DNA of 64,000 bases from Companilactobacillus furfuricola. GTDB lineage: Bacteria; Bacillota; Bacilli; Lactobacillales; Lactobacillaceae. The notes under the pieces were generated by a model. The model was not told where the DNA came from, ran no database searches, and saw only the letters and a list, made by a program, of their open reading frames with translations. Below, one piece after another: positions 25,105-35,663 of the stretch (the first letter of the stretch is position 1; the number at the start of each line of letters is the position of its first letter). The stretch is taken from NCBI RefSeq assembly GCF_003946325.1, contig NZ_RHNT01000006.1, positions 16,120-80,119 on the forward strand, read 5' to 3'. The position numbers and the translations under genes were made by a program.

Positions 25105-26169
25105 CTAATTTGATTCTGAAAATTTCGGCAATTGATAAACGCTGGGAGAAGGTTGTTTAAAACCTGCCTCTAGCAATTCGATGTCTGTAATAGCTTGTTC
25201 ATCTGTCACTATCTTAGGTTGATCATTGATCAAAGTCTCATACACTGAATCGTAAAATTGACCATAATCGCCTTGTGGCGTTTTGATCTGCTTTTTGATC
25301 CAATCGCCATTGGAATTGTGATAATTTGCTACGCCATAATACATTGGACTATCTTCACCAAATCCCGGCGTCCCCGGCATGATGCCAGCTTTAAGATCAT
25401 TTTCTTGTTGATCAGCGCCATATTTGATGAATGATCCATTAGTTCCGTGAACGATGAATCGCGGATAATCACTGGCAACCACGAATTCAGCTTTAACTTT
25501 GACCTTATTAGTCGTTCCGTAATGAAGATCAACATCAAAATAATTATCAACAGCATCAGCTTTTTCGTTGTTCCTAATATCATAAACAGCAGCATCTGGA
25601 CGACCGAAAAGAGCGACCATCCGATCCATTAAATGAATACCTAATCCGTAAAAAGTCCCCTGTTCTTTCGTTCCTGAATTAACAACAGTGTTAGGACGAT
25701 AATAGTCGATGTGAGATTCGACTTCCAAAATATTGCCTAAAAATCCTTGTTCAATAACTTGTTTTACCGCCAAATAGTCCCCATCAAAACGACGATTTTG
25801 GTAAGGAATAGCGATCACACCAATTTCTTTGGCTAGTGACAATAATTCTTTTGCATGCTCCACACTATCAACGAATGGTTTCTCAACGATCACTGACTTT
25901 TTCGCTAAAATAACTTGTTTAGCTAGTTGATAGTGAGTGCTGGCAGGCGTACAAATGGTTACTAAATCAATTTCTGGATCATTTAGAACAGAATCCAAGT
26001 CATTCGTAAAAATTGTTCCTTGGCTTTCATATGGCTCTTTCAGTGATTCATCAACTGGTTTTCTAGTATAAACTTTTACAACTTCAAAATCTGATCGAAT
26101 ATTTAAATAGGGTAAATGATATCGATTAGCAGATTTGCCAAAACCGATAAAAGCTATTTTTAGTGACAT
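25105..26169 (-). CDS. Gfo/Idh/MocA-family oxidoreductase
   Basis: NAD(P)-dependent sugar or inositol-type dehydrogenase of about 354 residues. The Rossmann start is IAFIGFGKSANRYH (about 5-18); the family EKPF motif (VEKPFVDS, about 98-105) carries the catalytic Lys; the C-terminal domain has typical GTKEQGTFYGLGIHLMDR (about 167-184). Substrate not predictable. The ATG at 26169 has AAGGAG upstream; the longer frame that begins 11 codons earlier lacks one. It is separated from eno by the operon terminator. Confidence 0.87.
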   Translation of the reverse strand: MSLKIAFIGFGKSANRYHLPYLNIRSDFEVVKVYTRKPVDESLKEPYESQGTIFTNDLDSVLNDPEIDLVTICTPASTHYQLAKQVILAKKSVIVEKPFVDSVEHAKELLSLAKEIGVIAIPYQNRRFDGDYLAVKQVIEQGFLGNILEVESHIDYYRPNTVVNSGTKEQGTFYGLGIHLMDRMVALFGRPDAAVYDIRNNEKADAVDNYFDVDLHYGTTNKVKVKAEFVVASDYPRFIVHGTNGSFIKYGADQQENDLKAGIMPGTPGFGEDSPMYYGVANYHNSNGDWIKKQIKTPQGDYGQFYDSVYETLINDQPKIVTDEQAITDIELLEAGFKQPSPSVYQLPKFSESN

Positions 26170-26214
26170 ATTTTTCTCCTTGTCTAGACATACTAATATC
26201 ATATAATTTTAGGC

Positions 26215-26244
26215 AAAAAAAAAACAGTCCCGAAGGGCTGTTTT
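26215..26244 (-). terminator. Terminator of the glycolytic operon
   Basis: AACAG / CTGTT stem extended by CC/GG and capped by a stable TTCG loop, followed by ten T on the minus strand. Confidence 0.85.
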
Positions 26245-26257
26245 ATTTTGTGAACAA

Positions 26258-27592
<1,335 letters not shown>

Positions 27593-27650
27593 TCATTCTA
27601 ACCCGAATTTGTTCTAAATTAAAATGAAATTCAATAGTTTTATTTATAAA

Positions 27651-28403
27651 TTATTTTTGATAGTTAACTAATGCTACGTATGATTCTGGATCCATACTTG
27701 CACCACCAACGAGTCCACCATCGATATCTTCTTTTGCCATCAATTCCTTAACGTTAGCAGGTTTTACTGAACCACCGTAAAGAATTCTTGTCTTGTCAGC
27801 TGTATCTTGATCGTACAAGCTTGCAAGTTTTTCACGAATAACGTGAACCATTTCTTGTGCTTGATCAGCAGTAGCAGTTTTACCAGTACCGATAGCCCAG
27901 ATTGGTTCGTAAGCGATAACTGATTTAGCAATATCTGCAGCAGAGATTCCTGCAACAGCGTTTTCGATTTGACCAGTTACCCAGTCTTCGGCCTTGCCAG
28001 CTTCACGTTGTTCAAGAGTTTCACCACAGCAAATGATTGGTAACATGTTGTTCTTCAAGATTGTTTTGGCTTTCTTGTTGATGTCTTCATCAGTTTCTTT
28101 GAAGTATTGTCTTCTTTCTGAGTGACCAATGATTACGTAGTCAAGTCCCATTTCTGAAAGAGCCTTTGGTGAAGTTTCACCAGTAAATGCACCAGCATCT
28201 TCAAAGTATGAGTTTTCAGCAGCTGTCTTAAGAGGTGTACCTTCGGCACCAGCAACTAACGTTGTTAGGTCGATAGCAGGAGCACCAATAATAGCTTCAA
28301 CGCCAGATTCTGGCAACTTGCCTTTGATACTGTCTAAAAATTCTTGGGTTTCTTTAGGATTTTTGTTCATCTTCCAGTTACCCGCAATAATAGGTGTACG
28401 CAT
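27651..28403 (-). CDS. tpiA: Triosephosphate isomerase
   Basis: Interconverts dihydroxyacetone phosphate and glyceraldehyde-3-phosphate. Length is 250 residues. NWKMN (about 8-12) holds the catalytic Lys, IGHSERR (about 94-100) the catalytic His, [11 protein letters not shown] (about 165-175) the catalytic Glu, and YGGSVKPAN (about 209-217) the phosphate loop. It follows pgk after 21 nt in the glycolytic operon. Confidence 0.98.
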   Translation of the reverse strand: MRTPIIAGNWKMNKNPKETQEFLDSIKGKLPESGVEAIIGAPAIDLTTLVAGAEGTPLKTAAENSYFEDAGAFTGETSPKALSEMGLDYVIIGHSERRQYFKETDEDINKKAKTILKNNMLPIICCGETLEQREAGKAEDWVTGQIENAVAGISAADIAKSVIAYEPIWAIGTGKTATADQAQEMVHVIREKLASLYDQDTADKTRILYGGSVKPANVKELMAKEDIDGGLVGGASMDPESYVALVNYQK

Positions 28404-28424
28404 AAAATATATTCTCCTTAATGA

Positions 28425-29639
28425 CTATTTGTCTGAAATTGAATCAATACCAGGTAATACTTTACCTTCAAGGTATTCTAGTGAAGCTCCACCACCAGTT
28501 GAGATGTGTGTCAACTTGTCTGCAATACCTAAGCTCTTAGCAGCAGCAGTTGAGTCACCACCACCAACGATTGTGATAGCGTCTGACAAGTCACCTAAGG
28601 CACGTCCTACTTCAAGAGTACCTTCAGCAAACTTACTCATTTCGAATGCACCCATTGGTCCATTCCATACAACAGTCTTGGCACCGTTAAGCTTGTCCTT
28701 GAACAAAGCAACAGTCTTAGGACCGATATCCAAGGCCATCTTGTCATCAGGAATATCAACACCATCTGTTGTTTCTGCGTCAGCGTCGTTTGAGAACTCT
28801 GCAGCAACAATGTGGTCTACAGGAAGCACGATCTTGTCCCCAGCTTTTTGAAGGAGGTCCTTAGCTAGGTCAACTTTATCTGCTTCGAATAATGATTTAC
28901 CGATCTTGTGTCCTTGAGCAGCAAGGAATGTATAAGCCATTCCACCACCAATAAGGATGTGATCTGATTTTGGAATTAAGTTTTCGATAACTCCAATTTT
29001 ATCTGAAACCTTAGCACCACCAAGAATTGTTACAAATGGGTGTACAGGGTTGTCAACGGCATTACCTAAGAACTTGATTTCTTTTTCCATCAAGTAACCA
29101 GCAGCAACGGGCTTACCAGCAGCTTTCATAGCTGTTGAAATACCAACGTTTGAAGCGTGGCTTCTGTGAGCAGTACCGAATGCATCATTAATAAATACAT
29201 CACCTAATGATGCCCAGTATTCACCAAGTTTAGGATCGTTTTTACTTTCACGTTTACCGAAGTCATTGTCGATATCTTGGAAACGAGTGTTTTCCATAAG
29301 TAAAATGTCGCCATCGTTTAATTCGTTGATAGCATCTTCAAGTTCTTTACCTTCGTTTTCAGGTACGAACTTAACAGGCATTCCACTTAATTCTTGTAGT
29401 TTGGCAGCAACAGGTTTTAATGATAAAGCCTTCTTATCTTCGTCACTCTTAATTCTACCTAAGTGAGATAGTAAGATAACTTTTCCACCATGTTCTGAAA
29501 CATATTTGATAGTTGGGATTGCACCGACGATACGGTTAGTATCGCCAACAACACCATCTTTAATAGGAACGTTGAAATCAACACGCATCAAGACTTTTTT
29601 ACCTTTAACATCAACGTCAGAAACAGTAAGTTTTGCCAT
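28425..29639 (-). CDS. pgk: Phosphoglycerate kinase
   Basis: Transfers phosphate from 1,3-bisphosphoglycerate to ADP. Length is 404 residues, full length. [10 protein letters not shown] (about 20-29), the hinge, and the nucleotide-binding end [13 protein letters not shown] (about 356-368) with [12 protein letters not shown] are intact. Separated from gap by a terminator-like hairpin, so its expression is probably lower than that of gap. Confidence 0.98.
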   Translation of the reverse strand: MAKLTVSDVDVKGKKVLMRVDFNVPIKDGVVGDTNRIVGAIPTIKYVSEHGGKVILLSHLGRIKSDEDKKALSLKPVAAKLQELSGMPVKFVPENEGKELEDAINELNDGDILLMENTRFQDIDNDFGKRESKNDPKLGEYWASLGDVFINDAFGTAHRSHASNVGISTAMKAAGKPVAAGYLMEKEIKFLGNAVDNPVHPFVTILGGAKVSDKIGVIENLIPKSDHILIGGGMAYTFLAAQGHKIGKSLFEADKVDLAKDLLQKAGDKIVLPVDHIVAAEFSNDADAETTDGVDIPDDKMALDIGPKTVALFKDKLNGAKTVVWNGPMGAFEMSKFAEGTLEVGRALGDLSDAITIVGGGDSTAAAKSLGIADKLTHISTGGGASLEYLEGKVLPGIDSISDK

Positions 29640-29663
29640 TTTAAATCCTCCGAATATTTCTTT

Positions 29664-29696
29664 AAAAAAAAGCGGAAGGAGTTAGCCTCCCTCCGC
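29664..29696 (-). terminator. Intrinsic terminator/attenuator between gap and pgk
   Basis: Stem GCGGAGGGAG / CTCCTTCCGC (29672-29696) with a 5-nt loop, then eight T on the minus strand. It lies inside the operon, so it probably acts partially, or as a processing and stabilising end for the gap message. Confidence 0.8.
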
Positions 29697-29745
29697 CAAT
29701 TTAATACATTAAATTAGGTTGTAAAACTTTGCTATGACTAAAGAA

Positions 29746-30774
29746 TTAGTCTAATGTAGCAAATTTTTCAAGTGTACGAACCATTTGTGCTGTAAATCCT
29801 GATTCGTTGTCATACCATGCAACAGTCTTTACAACTTGGCCATCACCTGTACCAACGATTTGTGTTTGAGTTGGGTCAAATACTGAACCGAATGATGTAC
29901 CGATGATATCTGATGAAACAATTTCATCATCGTTGTAACCGAATGATGGGTTGTTTTCTGTAACTTTCTTAATAGCTGCGTTAACTTCGTCAACTGTAAC
30001 TTCTTTGTCAAGAGTTGCAACTAATTCTGTTAATGAACCTGTGATAACTGGAACACGTTGTGCATGTCCGTCAAGTTTACCTTTAAGTGCAGGAACAACA
30101 AGACCCATAGCTTTAGCAGCACCAGTTGAGTGAGGGATGATGTTTGCAGCAGCAGCACGTGCAGCACGAACATTACCTTTACGTTCTGGACCATCTTGAA
30201 GCATTTGTGTAGCTGTGTATGCGTGGATAGTTGTCATTGTACCAGCTTTGATACCGAATTCTTTGTTTACGGCATTAGCTAATGGTGCAAGACAGTTTGT
30301 TGTACATGAACCAGCTGAAGCGATCTTAACGTCGTTAGTTAAAACGTCTTCGTTAACACCATAAACAACTGTAGGCATGTCACCTGATGGAGCTGAGATC
30401 AATACACGTTTTGCACCGGCATCCAAGTGAGCTTGTGCCTTGTCAGCTGATGTGTAGAAACCTGTACATTCAAGAACGATGTCAACGCCATCGTTTGCAA
30501 CCCATTTAAGGTCTGCAGCGTTCTTTTCAGCGTATACAGGGATCTTGTTACCATCAACAACGATTCCGTCTTCAGCAGCTTTGATAGCGTCAATCTTGAA
30601 GTTACCATGAGCTGTATCATATTTAAGCAAGTGTGCAAGCATTGCAGGTGATGTCAAATCATTGATTGCAACAACTTCCAAATCTGTTTTGCCTTGAGCT
30701 TTTAGTTCAGCAATACGGCGGAATGCCAAACGACCAATACGTCCAAATCCATTAATACCAACTTTTGTAGTCAT
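29746..30774 (-). CDS. gap: Glyceraldehyde-3-phosphate dehydrogenase
   Basis: Oxidative phosphorylation of glyceraldehyde-3-phosphate with NAD+. Length is 342 residues. Rossmann start [15 protein letters not shown]; catalytic Cys in [14 protein letters not shown] (about Cys157); HAYTATQ with catalytic His (about 184-190); ending [16 protein letters not shown]. Follows cggR after 34 nt. Codon use is strongly biased toward a small set, as expected of a highly expressed gene. Confidence 0.98.
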   Translation of the reverse strand: MTTKVGINGFGRIGRLAFRRIAELKAQGKTDLEVVAINDLTSPAMLAHLLKYDTAHGNFKIDAIKAAEDGIVVDGNKIPVYAEKNAADLKWVANDGVDIVLECTGFYTSADKAQAHLDAGAKRVLISAPSGDMPTVVYGVNEDVLTNDVKIASAGSCTTNCLAPLANAVNKEFGIKAGTMTTIHAYTATQMLQDGPERKGNVRAARAAAANIIPHSTGAAKAMGLVVPALKGKLDGHAQRVPVITGSLTELVATLDKEVTVDEVNAAIKKVTENNPSFGYNDDEIVSSDIIGTSFGSVFDPTQTQIVGTGDGQVVKTVAWYDNESGFTAQMVRTLEKFATLD

Positions 30775-30808
30775 ACAAAAATTCCTCCTTCAGGAAAGTA
30801 AAAATATA

Positions 30809-31855
30809 TTATTTTAAAGGGTTATCCCTTAAAATCATCTTTGAGGCACCTTCATCAGTGATCAGCACTGTATGAGCTGGTGCATTTTTCATGTAAGCTT
30901 CAATTGCTGTGGCCTTAGATTGTCCACCTGCGATTGCGATTACATGTTTAATATTAACAAGGTCCCGAACATGAAGTCCAATTCTAGGTACCTTATATAC
31001 GAGTTTGCCATCACGATCGAAGAAATCACCGAATGCTTCAGCAACAGCATTGCCATTACTGATCGTTAATTTATCTTCATCTGAAAGGTTTCTTCTTTCA
31101 GCCATGATGCTCGCAGTTCCCACACTATGTACAACGACATTACATTGATAGATCAGTTCGAGAACTGATTTGATCGAGGCTTCATTTTGCAACGATTCAA
31201 AGCTTCGTTCACTAATGTCTTCAGGCAAATATAATGCCCGATGTTGTCCATGTGTTCTATTCGCCATTTCAGCACAAACACTGTTTGCCTGAATTATTAC
31301 TGACTCTCCAACTCCACCTCGGGCTGGTAAGAACAATAAATCACGATTCTTTGAAAGACTTGGTGATAAATTCCTAGCAACTCTGGCTAAAGTGCTACCG
31401 CCAGTAACAGCAATTAAACTCTTGCCATTTGGTAGAATAGATCCAAGCAATTGGTTAAGTCTTTGACCAAAGGAATCAACAACTCGGTATTGCTTATCTG
31501 AATTACCAGGTAAAACAATGCAGCGCTCAATTCCTAGCTTCTTACTTAACTGTTGCTCTAGTAGTGCTGTTCCTTGAAAGTCAGCTAACATTTTATTCAG
31601 TTGACCATTGGCTTGAATCCCCGTCTTAGTGAGTGACATCCCTGATTTAGAAGAATTGATCAAGCCTTGATTCTTCAAAAGGTCTGTCTCAGTTCTAAGA
31701 CTTCGTTCAGTAACATTAAGGTCATCTGCTAGGACCCGACGGCCCACCGGTTCCATTAATTTAATACTTTGTAGTATTCTAAAACGCTTCTCAACGGTCT
31801 TAATGAAATCGGGAGCAACCAAATCCAACAATTCTAAATCCTTATTGATTGTCAT
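30809..31855 (-). CDS. cggR: Central glycolytic genes regulator CggR
   Basis: SorC/DeoR-type repressor of the gap operon; in Bacillus it is released from DNA by fructose-1,6-bisphosphate. Length is 348 residues. N-terminal winged helix (about 25-85, with GRRVLADDLNVTERSLRTETDLL) and a C-terminal sugar-phosphate isomerase-like effector domain (about 95-345, with VTGGSTLARVA and IAIAGGQSKATAI). First gene of the operon, with its operator between promoter and start codon. Confidence 0.95.
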   Translation of the reverse strand: MTINKDLELLDLVAPDFIKTVEKRFRILQSIKLMEPVGRRVLADDLNVTERSLRTETDLLKNQGLINSSKSGMSLTKTGIQANGQLNKMLADFQGTALLEQQLSKKLGIERCIVLPGNSDKQYRVVDSFGQRLNQLLGSILPNGKSLIAVTGGSTLARVARNLSPSLSKNRDLLFLPARGGVGESVIIQANSVCAEMANRTHGQHRALYLPEDISERSFESLQNEASIKSVLELIYQCNVVVHSVGTASIMAERRNLSDEDKLTISNGNAVAEAFGDFFDRDGKLVYKVPRIGLHVRDLVNIKHVIAIAGGQSKATAIEAYMKNAPAHTVLITDEGASKMILRDNPLK

Positions 31856-31869
31856 TTGATTTACTCCTT

Positions 31870-31906
31870 GGGACTAATCTTGTCCCTGTATGTCCTTTTG
31901 TGACCC
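31870..31906. promoter_or_regulatory. CggR-type operator in the operon leader
   Basis: On the minus strand, GGGTC...GGAC (31892-31906) is followed by GGGAC and GTCCC (31870-31886), spaced like the two tandem CggR repeats (CGGGAC-N6-TGTC) known from Bacillus. It lies directly before the ribosome binding site and about 60 nt after the promoter, so binding would block elongation. Confidence 0.6.
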
Positions 31907-31963
31907 ATATACTCAAAAAATAAAAGCCCGGATAAACTTTGTTACCTCTCAAGCACAGTTCTT

Positions 31964-31991
31964 ATTATAGACGGTATTGATTCAATTGCAA
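31964..31991 (-). promoter_or_regulatory. Promoter of the cggR-gap operon
   Basis: TTGCAA (31986-31991), 16-nt spacer, consensus TATAAT (31964-31969) on the minus strand. Leader of about 100 nt. Confidence 0.7.
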
Positions 31992-32076
31992 GTGCTATGG
32001 TTCAAAAACATGAGATTTTTCTTTAGGGAATATTATTTATTAAGTTTAAAGAGTTCATTCTTATCATAATTAGTGT

Positions 32077-32104
32077 TTTACTTTTATAGAATTTTTGCGA
32101 TAAT
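32077..32104 (+). promoter_or_regulatory. Promoter of the tRNA-Arg gene
   Basis: TTTACT (32077-32082), 16-nt spacer, GATAAT (32099-32104), ending 11 nt before the mature tRNA. Confidence 0.5.
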
Positions 32105-32115
32105 AGTATACAGAT

Positions 32116-32187
32116 GCGTCGCTAGTATAATGGATAGCACTCAGGATTCCGGTTCCTGCAATGTGGGTTCGACTCCCACGCGACGCA
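32116..32187 (+). tRNA. tRNA-Arg (anticodon CCG)
   Basis: 72 nt with a complete cloverleaf: acceptor GCGTCGC/GCGACGC, short D arm, anticodon stem CAGGA/TCCTG with loop TTCCGGT (anticodon CCG, reading CGG), T arm GTGGG-TTCGACT-CCCAC, discriminator A. CCA is not encoded. It stands alone with its own promoter and terminator. Confidence 0.95.
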
Positions 32188-32193
32188 TAATTG

Positions 32194-32242
32194 ACCCAAG
32201 CATAGCAGACTCCTAACGTCTACATTGCTTGGGTTTTCTTTT
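32194..32242 (+). terminator. Terminator of the tRNA-Arg gene
   Basis: ACCCAAGCA / TGCTTGGGT stem with an inner AGAC/GTCT hairpin, followed by a T-rich tract (TTTCTTTT). Confidence 0.8.
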
Positions 32243-32302
32243 GCATCGATGAATGTTTTTAAAATTATAAACATTTAATTATTACATTTCTAAGGAGTAA
32301 TC

Positions 32303-33394
32303 ATGCTTAAATTGATCAATAATAAAACTCCTGCTGATATTGGCGATTACATGAAAGTATTCGCTTGTACCGCTGTTATGATGCAGTCCGTTTTGAGCTT
32401 GATCCTGACTGCAGGGCCTGATTATCAGCAACAGTTGATGATCGGGTTTCTCTATAACCTGGTTAAGTTCACTGCACCAGTTTTTATCTTTGGTATTTTA
32501 TATACCACGACCAGAACTTCATCAAATATGAATTTACACAACTATCCACAATATTTCCGTACACAATGGTCTGCCTTATTCGTCCCAACTATTTGGTGGA
32601 CCACCATCTATTTGTTAGTAATGCCCAACATTCAATTAAAAAATCACTACACTGATTTGACAGGATTTTTCTGGCAATTTATTAATGGTAATGCTGCCCC
32701 TCATCTGTGGTACAACACGATGATGCTTCAATTTATCTTGATCATGCCCTTATTCTGGCTGTTGACTCGTTGGTTAACAAAGCATCCCTATTATGTACCT
32801 TACGTGATCATCATTTCGCTTATTTTATTTTCATTGTGGATCTGGTTTTATGACAAGCAAATTTTTCACGGTCCACATGAGCAAACATGGTATTTACTAG
32901 ATCGGGTTTTCCTTAGTTTTTTCATTTATGGTATTTTCGGTTCATTAGCCTGGACTTCTAGGGTGCAATTTGAACCATTTATAAAAAAATCTTTCTTATT
33001 ATTAGTCATAATTTTTTGTGGCATTTTATTTTGGACTAATTCGGAATTATTTGCTTTTGGCTTCCCGATCCATTTAGAAAATGCCCCATATTATAAAGCA
33101 TCAATGACCTTGTATAGTTTAGTCGTCATCGGATTGATTGCTTTTATTGCAATCAAACAAATCCAAATGAAGGCCGCAACGTTGCCTTGGATCCATTTTT
33201 TGGCAACTTATGCCTATCGTGCATACTTATCAAACGTGTTTTGGCTTCAACTAGTCTGGCAACTGTTCGGAAAAAATTTAGCTCATTTTTCTATAGTTCT
33301 GTCATTAATTATTTCATATTTATTTACTTGGATATTGTCATTTGCTTCTGCAGTAGGATTTCATCTGCTATGGAATTGGCTCAAGAGAAAATAA
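32303..33394 (+). CDS. Acyltransferase-3-like integral membrane protein
   Basis: A 363-residue polytopic membrane protein with about ten hydrophobic segments over its full length. Layout and short motifs (KVFACTAVMMQS in the first helix, KFTAPVFIFGILY in the second, then a WYNTMMLQFILIMPLFWLL helix) match the acyltransferase family 3 that O-acetylates cell-wall or surface polysaccharides. The expected N-terminal catalytic His is not obvious, so activity is uncertain. It is preceded by AAGGAG and followed, directly after the stop codon, by a structured repeat (33395-33514). Confidence 0.65.
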   Translation: MLKLINNKTPADIGDYMKVFACTAVMMQSVLSLILTAGPDYQQQLMIGFLYNLVKFTAPVFIFGILYTTTRTSSNMNLHNYPQYFRTQWSALFVPTIWWTTIYLLVMPNIQLKNHYTDLTGFFWQFINGNAAPHLWYNTMMLQFILIMPLFWLLTRWLTKHPYYVPYVIIISLILFSLWIWFYDKQIFHGPHEQTWYLLDRVFLSFFIYGIFGSLAWTSRVQFEPFIKKSFLLLVIIFCGILFWTNSELFAFGFPIHLENAPYYKASMTLYSLVVIGLIAFIAIKQIQMKAATLPWIHFLATYAYRAYLSNVFWLQLVWQLFGKNLAHFSIVLSLIISYLFTWILSFASAVGFHLLWNWLKRK

Positions 33395-33514
33395 GAGCGC
33401 GGAAGGTGACGGTCAGCTGCTGAGGATTAACGCATTTAGTTGCACAAGGTGCTGCGAAGCAGTGCCGCGACTACGTGTGTTAACCGGAGGCCGCTGTCGC
33501 CTGGAGCTCGTTTT
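33395..33514 (+). ncRNA. Small structured element, family 2, copy 1
   Basis: About 120 nt that starts at the base after the acyltransferase stop codon. Helices: GAGC/GCTC at the ends, GGTGAC/GTCGCC, TTAAC/GTTAA next to GG/CC, TAGTTGC/GCGACTA, and an apical GGTGCTGC/GCAGTGCC hairpin with a GAA loop. Copy 2 at 37920 keeps each helix with altered bases. The 3' strand GGAGGCCGCTGTCG and the 5' GCTGAGGATT are conserved. It could be a 3'-UTR structure or a separate small RNA. The strand assignment rests on purine-rich loops and on the terminator behind copy 2. Confidence 0.5.
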
Positions 33515-33604
33515 AACATCCTTGAGGATAAAAATGAAAACCACTATCCCAATTGCAGCAATTTTAGCCAAACAAACTTGGTTGCACTTTTCAAATCTAA
33601 AAAT

Positions 33605-33654
33605 TAGTGCCTGCTGGCATCTTCTAAACCGGAAGACTCTGTCGCCAGACGCAC
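33605..33654 (+). repeat. Possible degenerate fragment of family 2
   Basis: Contains CTAAACCGGAAGACTCTGTC, close to the conserved 3' strand of family 2 (CTAAACCGGAGGCCGCTGTC). It now folds as a simple nested hairpin (GTGC/GCAC, CTGGC/GCCAG, TCTTC/GAAGA). The 5' half of the family is not recognisable. It may be a remnant or chance similarity. Confidence 0.3.
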
Positions 33655-33662
33655 CTATAAAC

Positions 33663-33692
33663 AAAGGCCCCCGCCTAATGACGGGAGCCTTT
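33663..33692. terminator. Terminator at the end of the DHA2 exporter gene
   Basis: AAAGGC-CCCG / CGGG-GCCTTT stem with one internal mismatch. T tracts on both sides are short, so it may serve both converging units. Confidence 0.65.
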
Positions 33693-35065
33693 TAAATTGC
33701 TCTAGTTGTATAAAGTTTTCTGATGAAGATAAAACAAGTCAATAGTAGGATCAAACAAGTCGTGAATCCCAGTTTGATGCCGACTAACCCACCAGAGATA
33801 GTAGTAGTATTTTGATGCTGATTACTCAATGTGATGACTGCGATCAATAAAGCTGTTCCAAACGAAGCAGCAACTTGTCTCAACGTGTTGTATAAAGCGA
33901 CTCCATCGGGAATTATTTCTGCTGGCAAATACGATAATGCTTGGGTTTGAATCGGGATCAACACTAAAACTAAGCCAAATTGACGAACGGTTTGGCCTAA
34001 AGTGATCGTTAAGATCGAAGTGTCTTTGTTGATCAAAGCTTGCATCGTAGTACCAATGCAATCGATGGTGATACCAGTCAAAACTAAATATTTCACGGGA
34101 TATTTATCAAATAAATGACCACTGATCGGCGACATAAAAAATGTCACCATAGCTCCTGGCAGTAAGACCAAGCCAGAAATCAAAGCCGATCTATGCATAA
34201 CGTTTTGAACTAAAATCGGCAGTAAAATCGTGTTTCCATACATCGTGACCATTAGCAACATATTCAATATACTAGCGACATTAAATTGTTTATGTTCAAA
34301 AACCTCCAAGTTGATAAAAGGATTTTTTGAGTGCTCTTGCGTTTTGAAAAATAAAAAGCCAAAGATCAGTCCTAAAATTAATAGGCCTAATATATTGAAC
34401 GATACAAAATTATACTCACCTACATTCGAAAATGACCAAAGGAGACATAGCAAACCAAAACTTGCAGTAATTAATCCTTTGACGTTGAAATGCAGATCGG
34501 TCTGGTGTTCAATTTTCGGCATCAAGAAAATAGCCAAAATAATCGACAATAGTGTGAATGGCATAGTTAAACTGAAAAGATAGCGCCACGATAAGCTATC
34601 CAGAATAAACCCTGATACAGTCGGACCAATTATCGGTGAAAAATTAAAGACGACACCAATGATCCCCATAACTGCCCCACGATGTTTTTTATCAGCAGCT
34701 CGCATTGCGGTAACGTTGACCAACGGGATCATGACTCCAGCACCAATAGCTTGGACCATTCGTCCGATGATCAAGATCAAATATTGATCAGCAATTGTAC
34801 CGACTAAAGATCCAAGTAAGAAGATCGTTGAAAAAACCAGAAATAGACTTTTAAAAGAAAAACGTTTCATCAAATATGCACTAGTTGGGATCATCAAAGC
34901 ATTAGCGAGCATATATCCATTAGTCAGCCATTGTGCAGAAGAATAAGAAATATTAAACACACGCATGATCGGAGGAAGCGCCGTTGTCATCATCGTTGAG
35001 CTTAAAACTCCAAAGAAACTTCCAAATAAAACAATAAACAGTGATAAACGCAGGCCTTTTTTCAT
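33692..35065 (-). CDS. MFS multidrug exporter, DHA2 (EmrB/QacA) type
   Basis: Proton-driven drug or metabolite exporter of about 457 residues with 14 predicted membrane segments. Motif C-like region GIIGVVFNFSPIIGPTVSGFI (about 135-155) and the N-terminal motif A-like loop are consistent with DHA2. Start moved to the ATG at 35065, which follows TTGGAG; the TTG frame four codons earlier is part of that site. It is divergent from marR and shares an operator with it, so it is very probably the pump controlled by that MarR protein. Confidence 0.88.
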   Translation of the reverse strand: MKKGLRLSLFIVLFGSFFGVLSSTMMTTALPPIMRVFNISYSSAQWLTNGYMLANALMIPTSAYLMKRFSFKSLFLVFSTIFLLGSLVGTIADQYLILIIGRMVQAIGAGVMIPLVNVTAMRAADKKHRGAVMGIIGVVFNFSPIIGPTVSGFILDSLSWRYLFSLTMPFTLLSIILAIFLMPKIEHQTDLHFNVKGLITASFGLLCLLWSFSNVGEYNFVSFNILGLLILGLIFGFLFFKTQEHSKNPFINLEVFEHKQFNVASILNMLLMVTMYGNTILLPILVQNVMHRSALISGLVLLPGAMVTFFMSPISGHLFDKYPVKYLVLTGITIDCIGTTMQALINKDTSILTITLGQTVRQFGLVLVLIPIQTQALSYLPAEIIPDGVALYNTLRQVAASFGTALLIAVITLSNQHQNTTTISGGLVGIKLGFTTCLILLLTCFIFIRKLYTTRAI

Positions 35066-35087
35066 GATGATCTCCAATTTGTAATTT

Positions 35088-35141
35088 AGTTGACAAAAGC
35101 AACTTGAATTAATATATTAAAACTAGTTGCTTTTGTCAACT
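35088..35141. promoter_or_regulatory. MarR operator with two fully overlapping opposed promoters
   Basis: A 17-bp perfect inverted repeat, AGTTGACAAAAGCAACT (35088-35104) and its complement (35125-35141), with a 20-bp centre. Each arm carries a consensus TTGACA. The plus promoter is TTGACA 35090-35095, 17 nt, TATATT 35113-35118. The minus promoter is TTGACA 35134-35139, 17 nt, TATATT 35111-35116. The -10 boxes overlap in TAATATATTA. Each operator arm therefore covers the -35 of one promoter and the start point of the other. Confidence 0.8.
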
Positions 35142-35154
35142 GTGGGAGGTAAAA

Positions 35155-35583
35155 ATGGAAAAAGAAGATATCTATAATGTCCGTGAGTTTGATCGATTTT
35201 ATACAAACATCCTTCAATTGACCGATAAATATCATCTACATACTCATTTCACTATCTTAGAATCACGGATCATGTTGGAGATCGATCGTGGCATCAATAC
35301 CGCTAACCAACTACTCAATTTGTTGAAACTAGATAAAGGATACATCAGTCGTGTCTTGAAGAAGCTCGAAAATGAGGGTCTCATTTCTAAAACGACCGAT
35401 CAAAATGACCTTCGAGTGAAATTTCTGCAACTTACACCTGAGGGTCACAAAGCCCTTGCCGAAATCAACCGTCGGGCTGATAATCAAATTCAAGAATTGT
35501 TCCAGAAAGTCGATCCAGGGCAAATCAAACCTATCATCCAAGCCATGAAAAAGATCCAAACTGAACTGATCGACAATAATTAA
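35155..35583 (+). CDS. MarR-family transcriptional regulator
   Basis: A 142-residue winged-helix regulator. The DNA-binding part (about 30-100) shows ANQLLNLLKLDKGYISRVLKKLENEGLISK and the wing DQNDLRVKFLQLTPEGHKAL, characteristic of MarR. N- and C-terminal helices form the dimer. GGGAGG precedes the ATG. The large inverted repeat upstream suggests it represses itself and the divergent MFS exporter, with release by a toxic ligand; the ligand is unknown. Confidence 0.92.
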   Translation: MEKEDIYNVREFDRFYTNILQLTDKYHLHTHFTILESRIMLEIDRGINTANQLLNLLKLDKGYISRVLKKLENEGLISKTTDQNDLRVKFLQLTPEGHKALAEINRRADNQIQELFQKVDPGQIKPIIQAMKKIQTELIDNN

Positions 35584-35634
35584 TAGTAGACATATCCACT
35601 ATAAGAATATTTTGTAATTAATAATGCTTCATTG

Positions 35635-35663
35635 TTGACCCTATATCATTTATATGCTAAATT
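35635..35663 (+). promoter_or_regulatory. clpP promoter
   Basis: TTGACC (35635-35640), 17 nt, TAAATT (35658-35663). The -10 overlaps the left arm of the CIRCE element. Confidence 0.6.

Noticed and set aside
33413..33695. Short frames over the family 2 element behind the acyltransferase gene
   Set aside because: No ribosome binding site; sequence changes between the two copies follow stem pairing and break any common reading frame.
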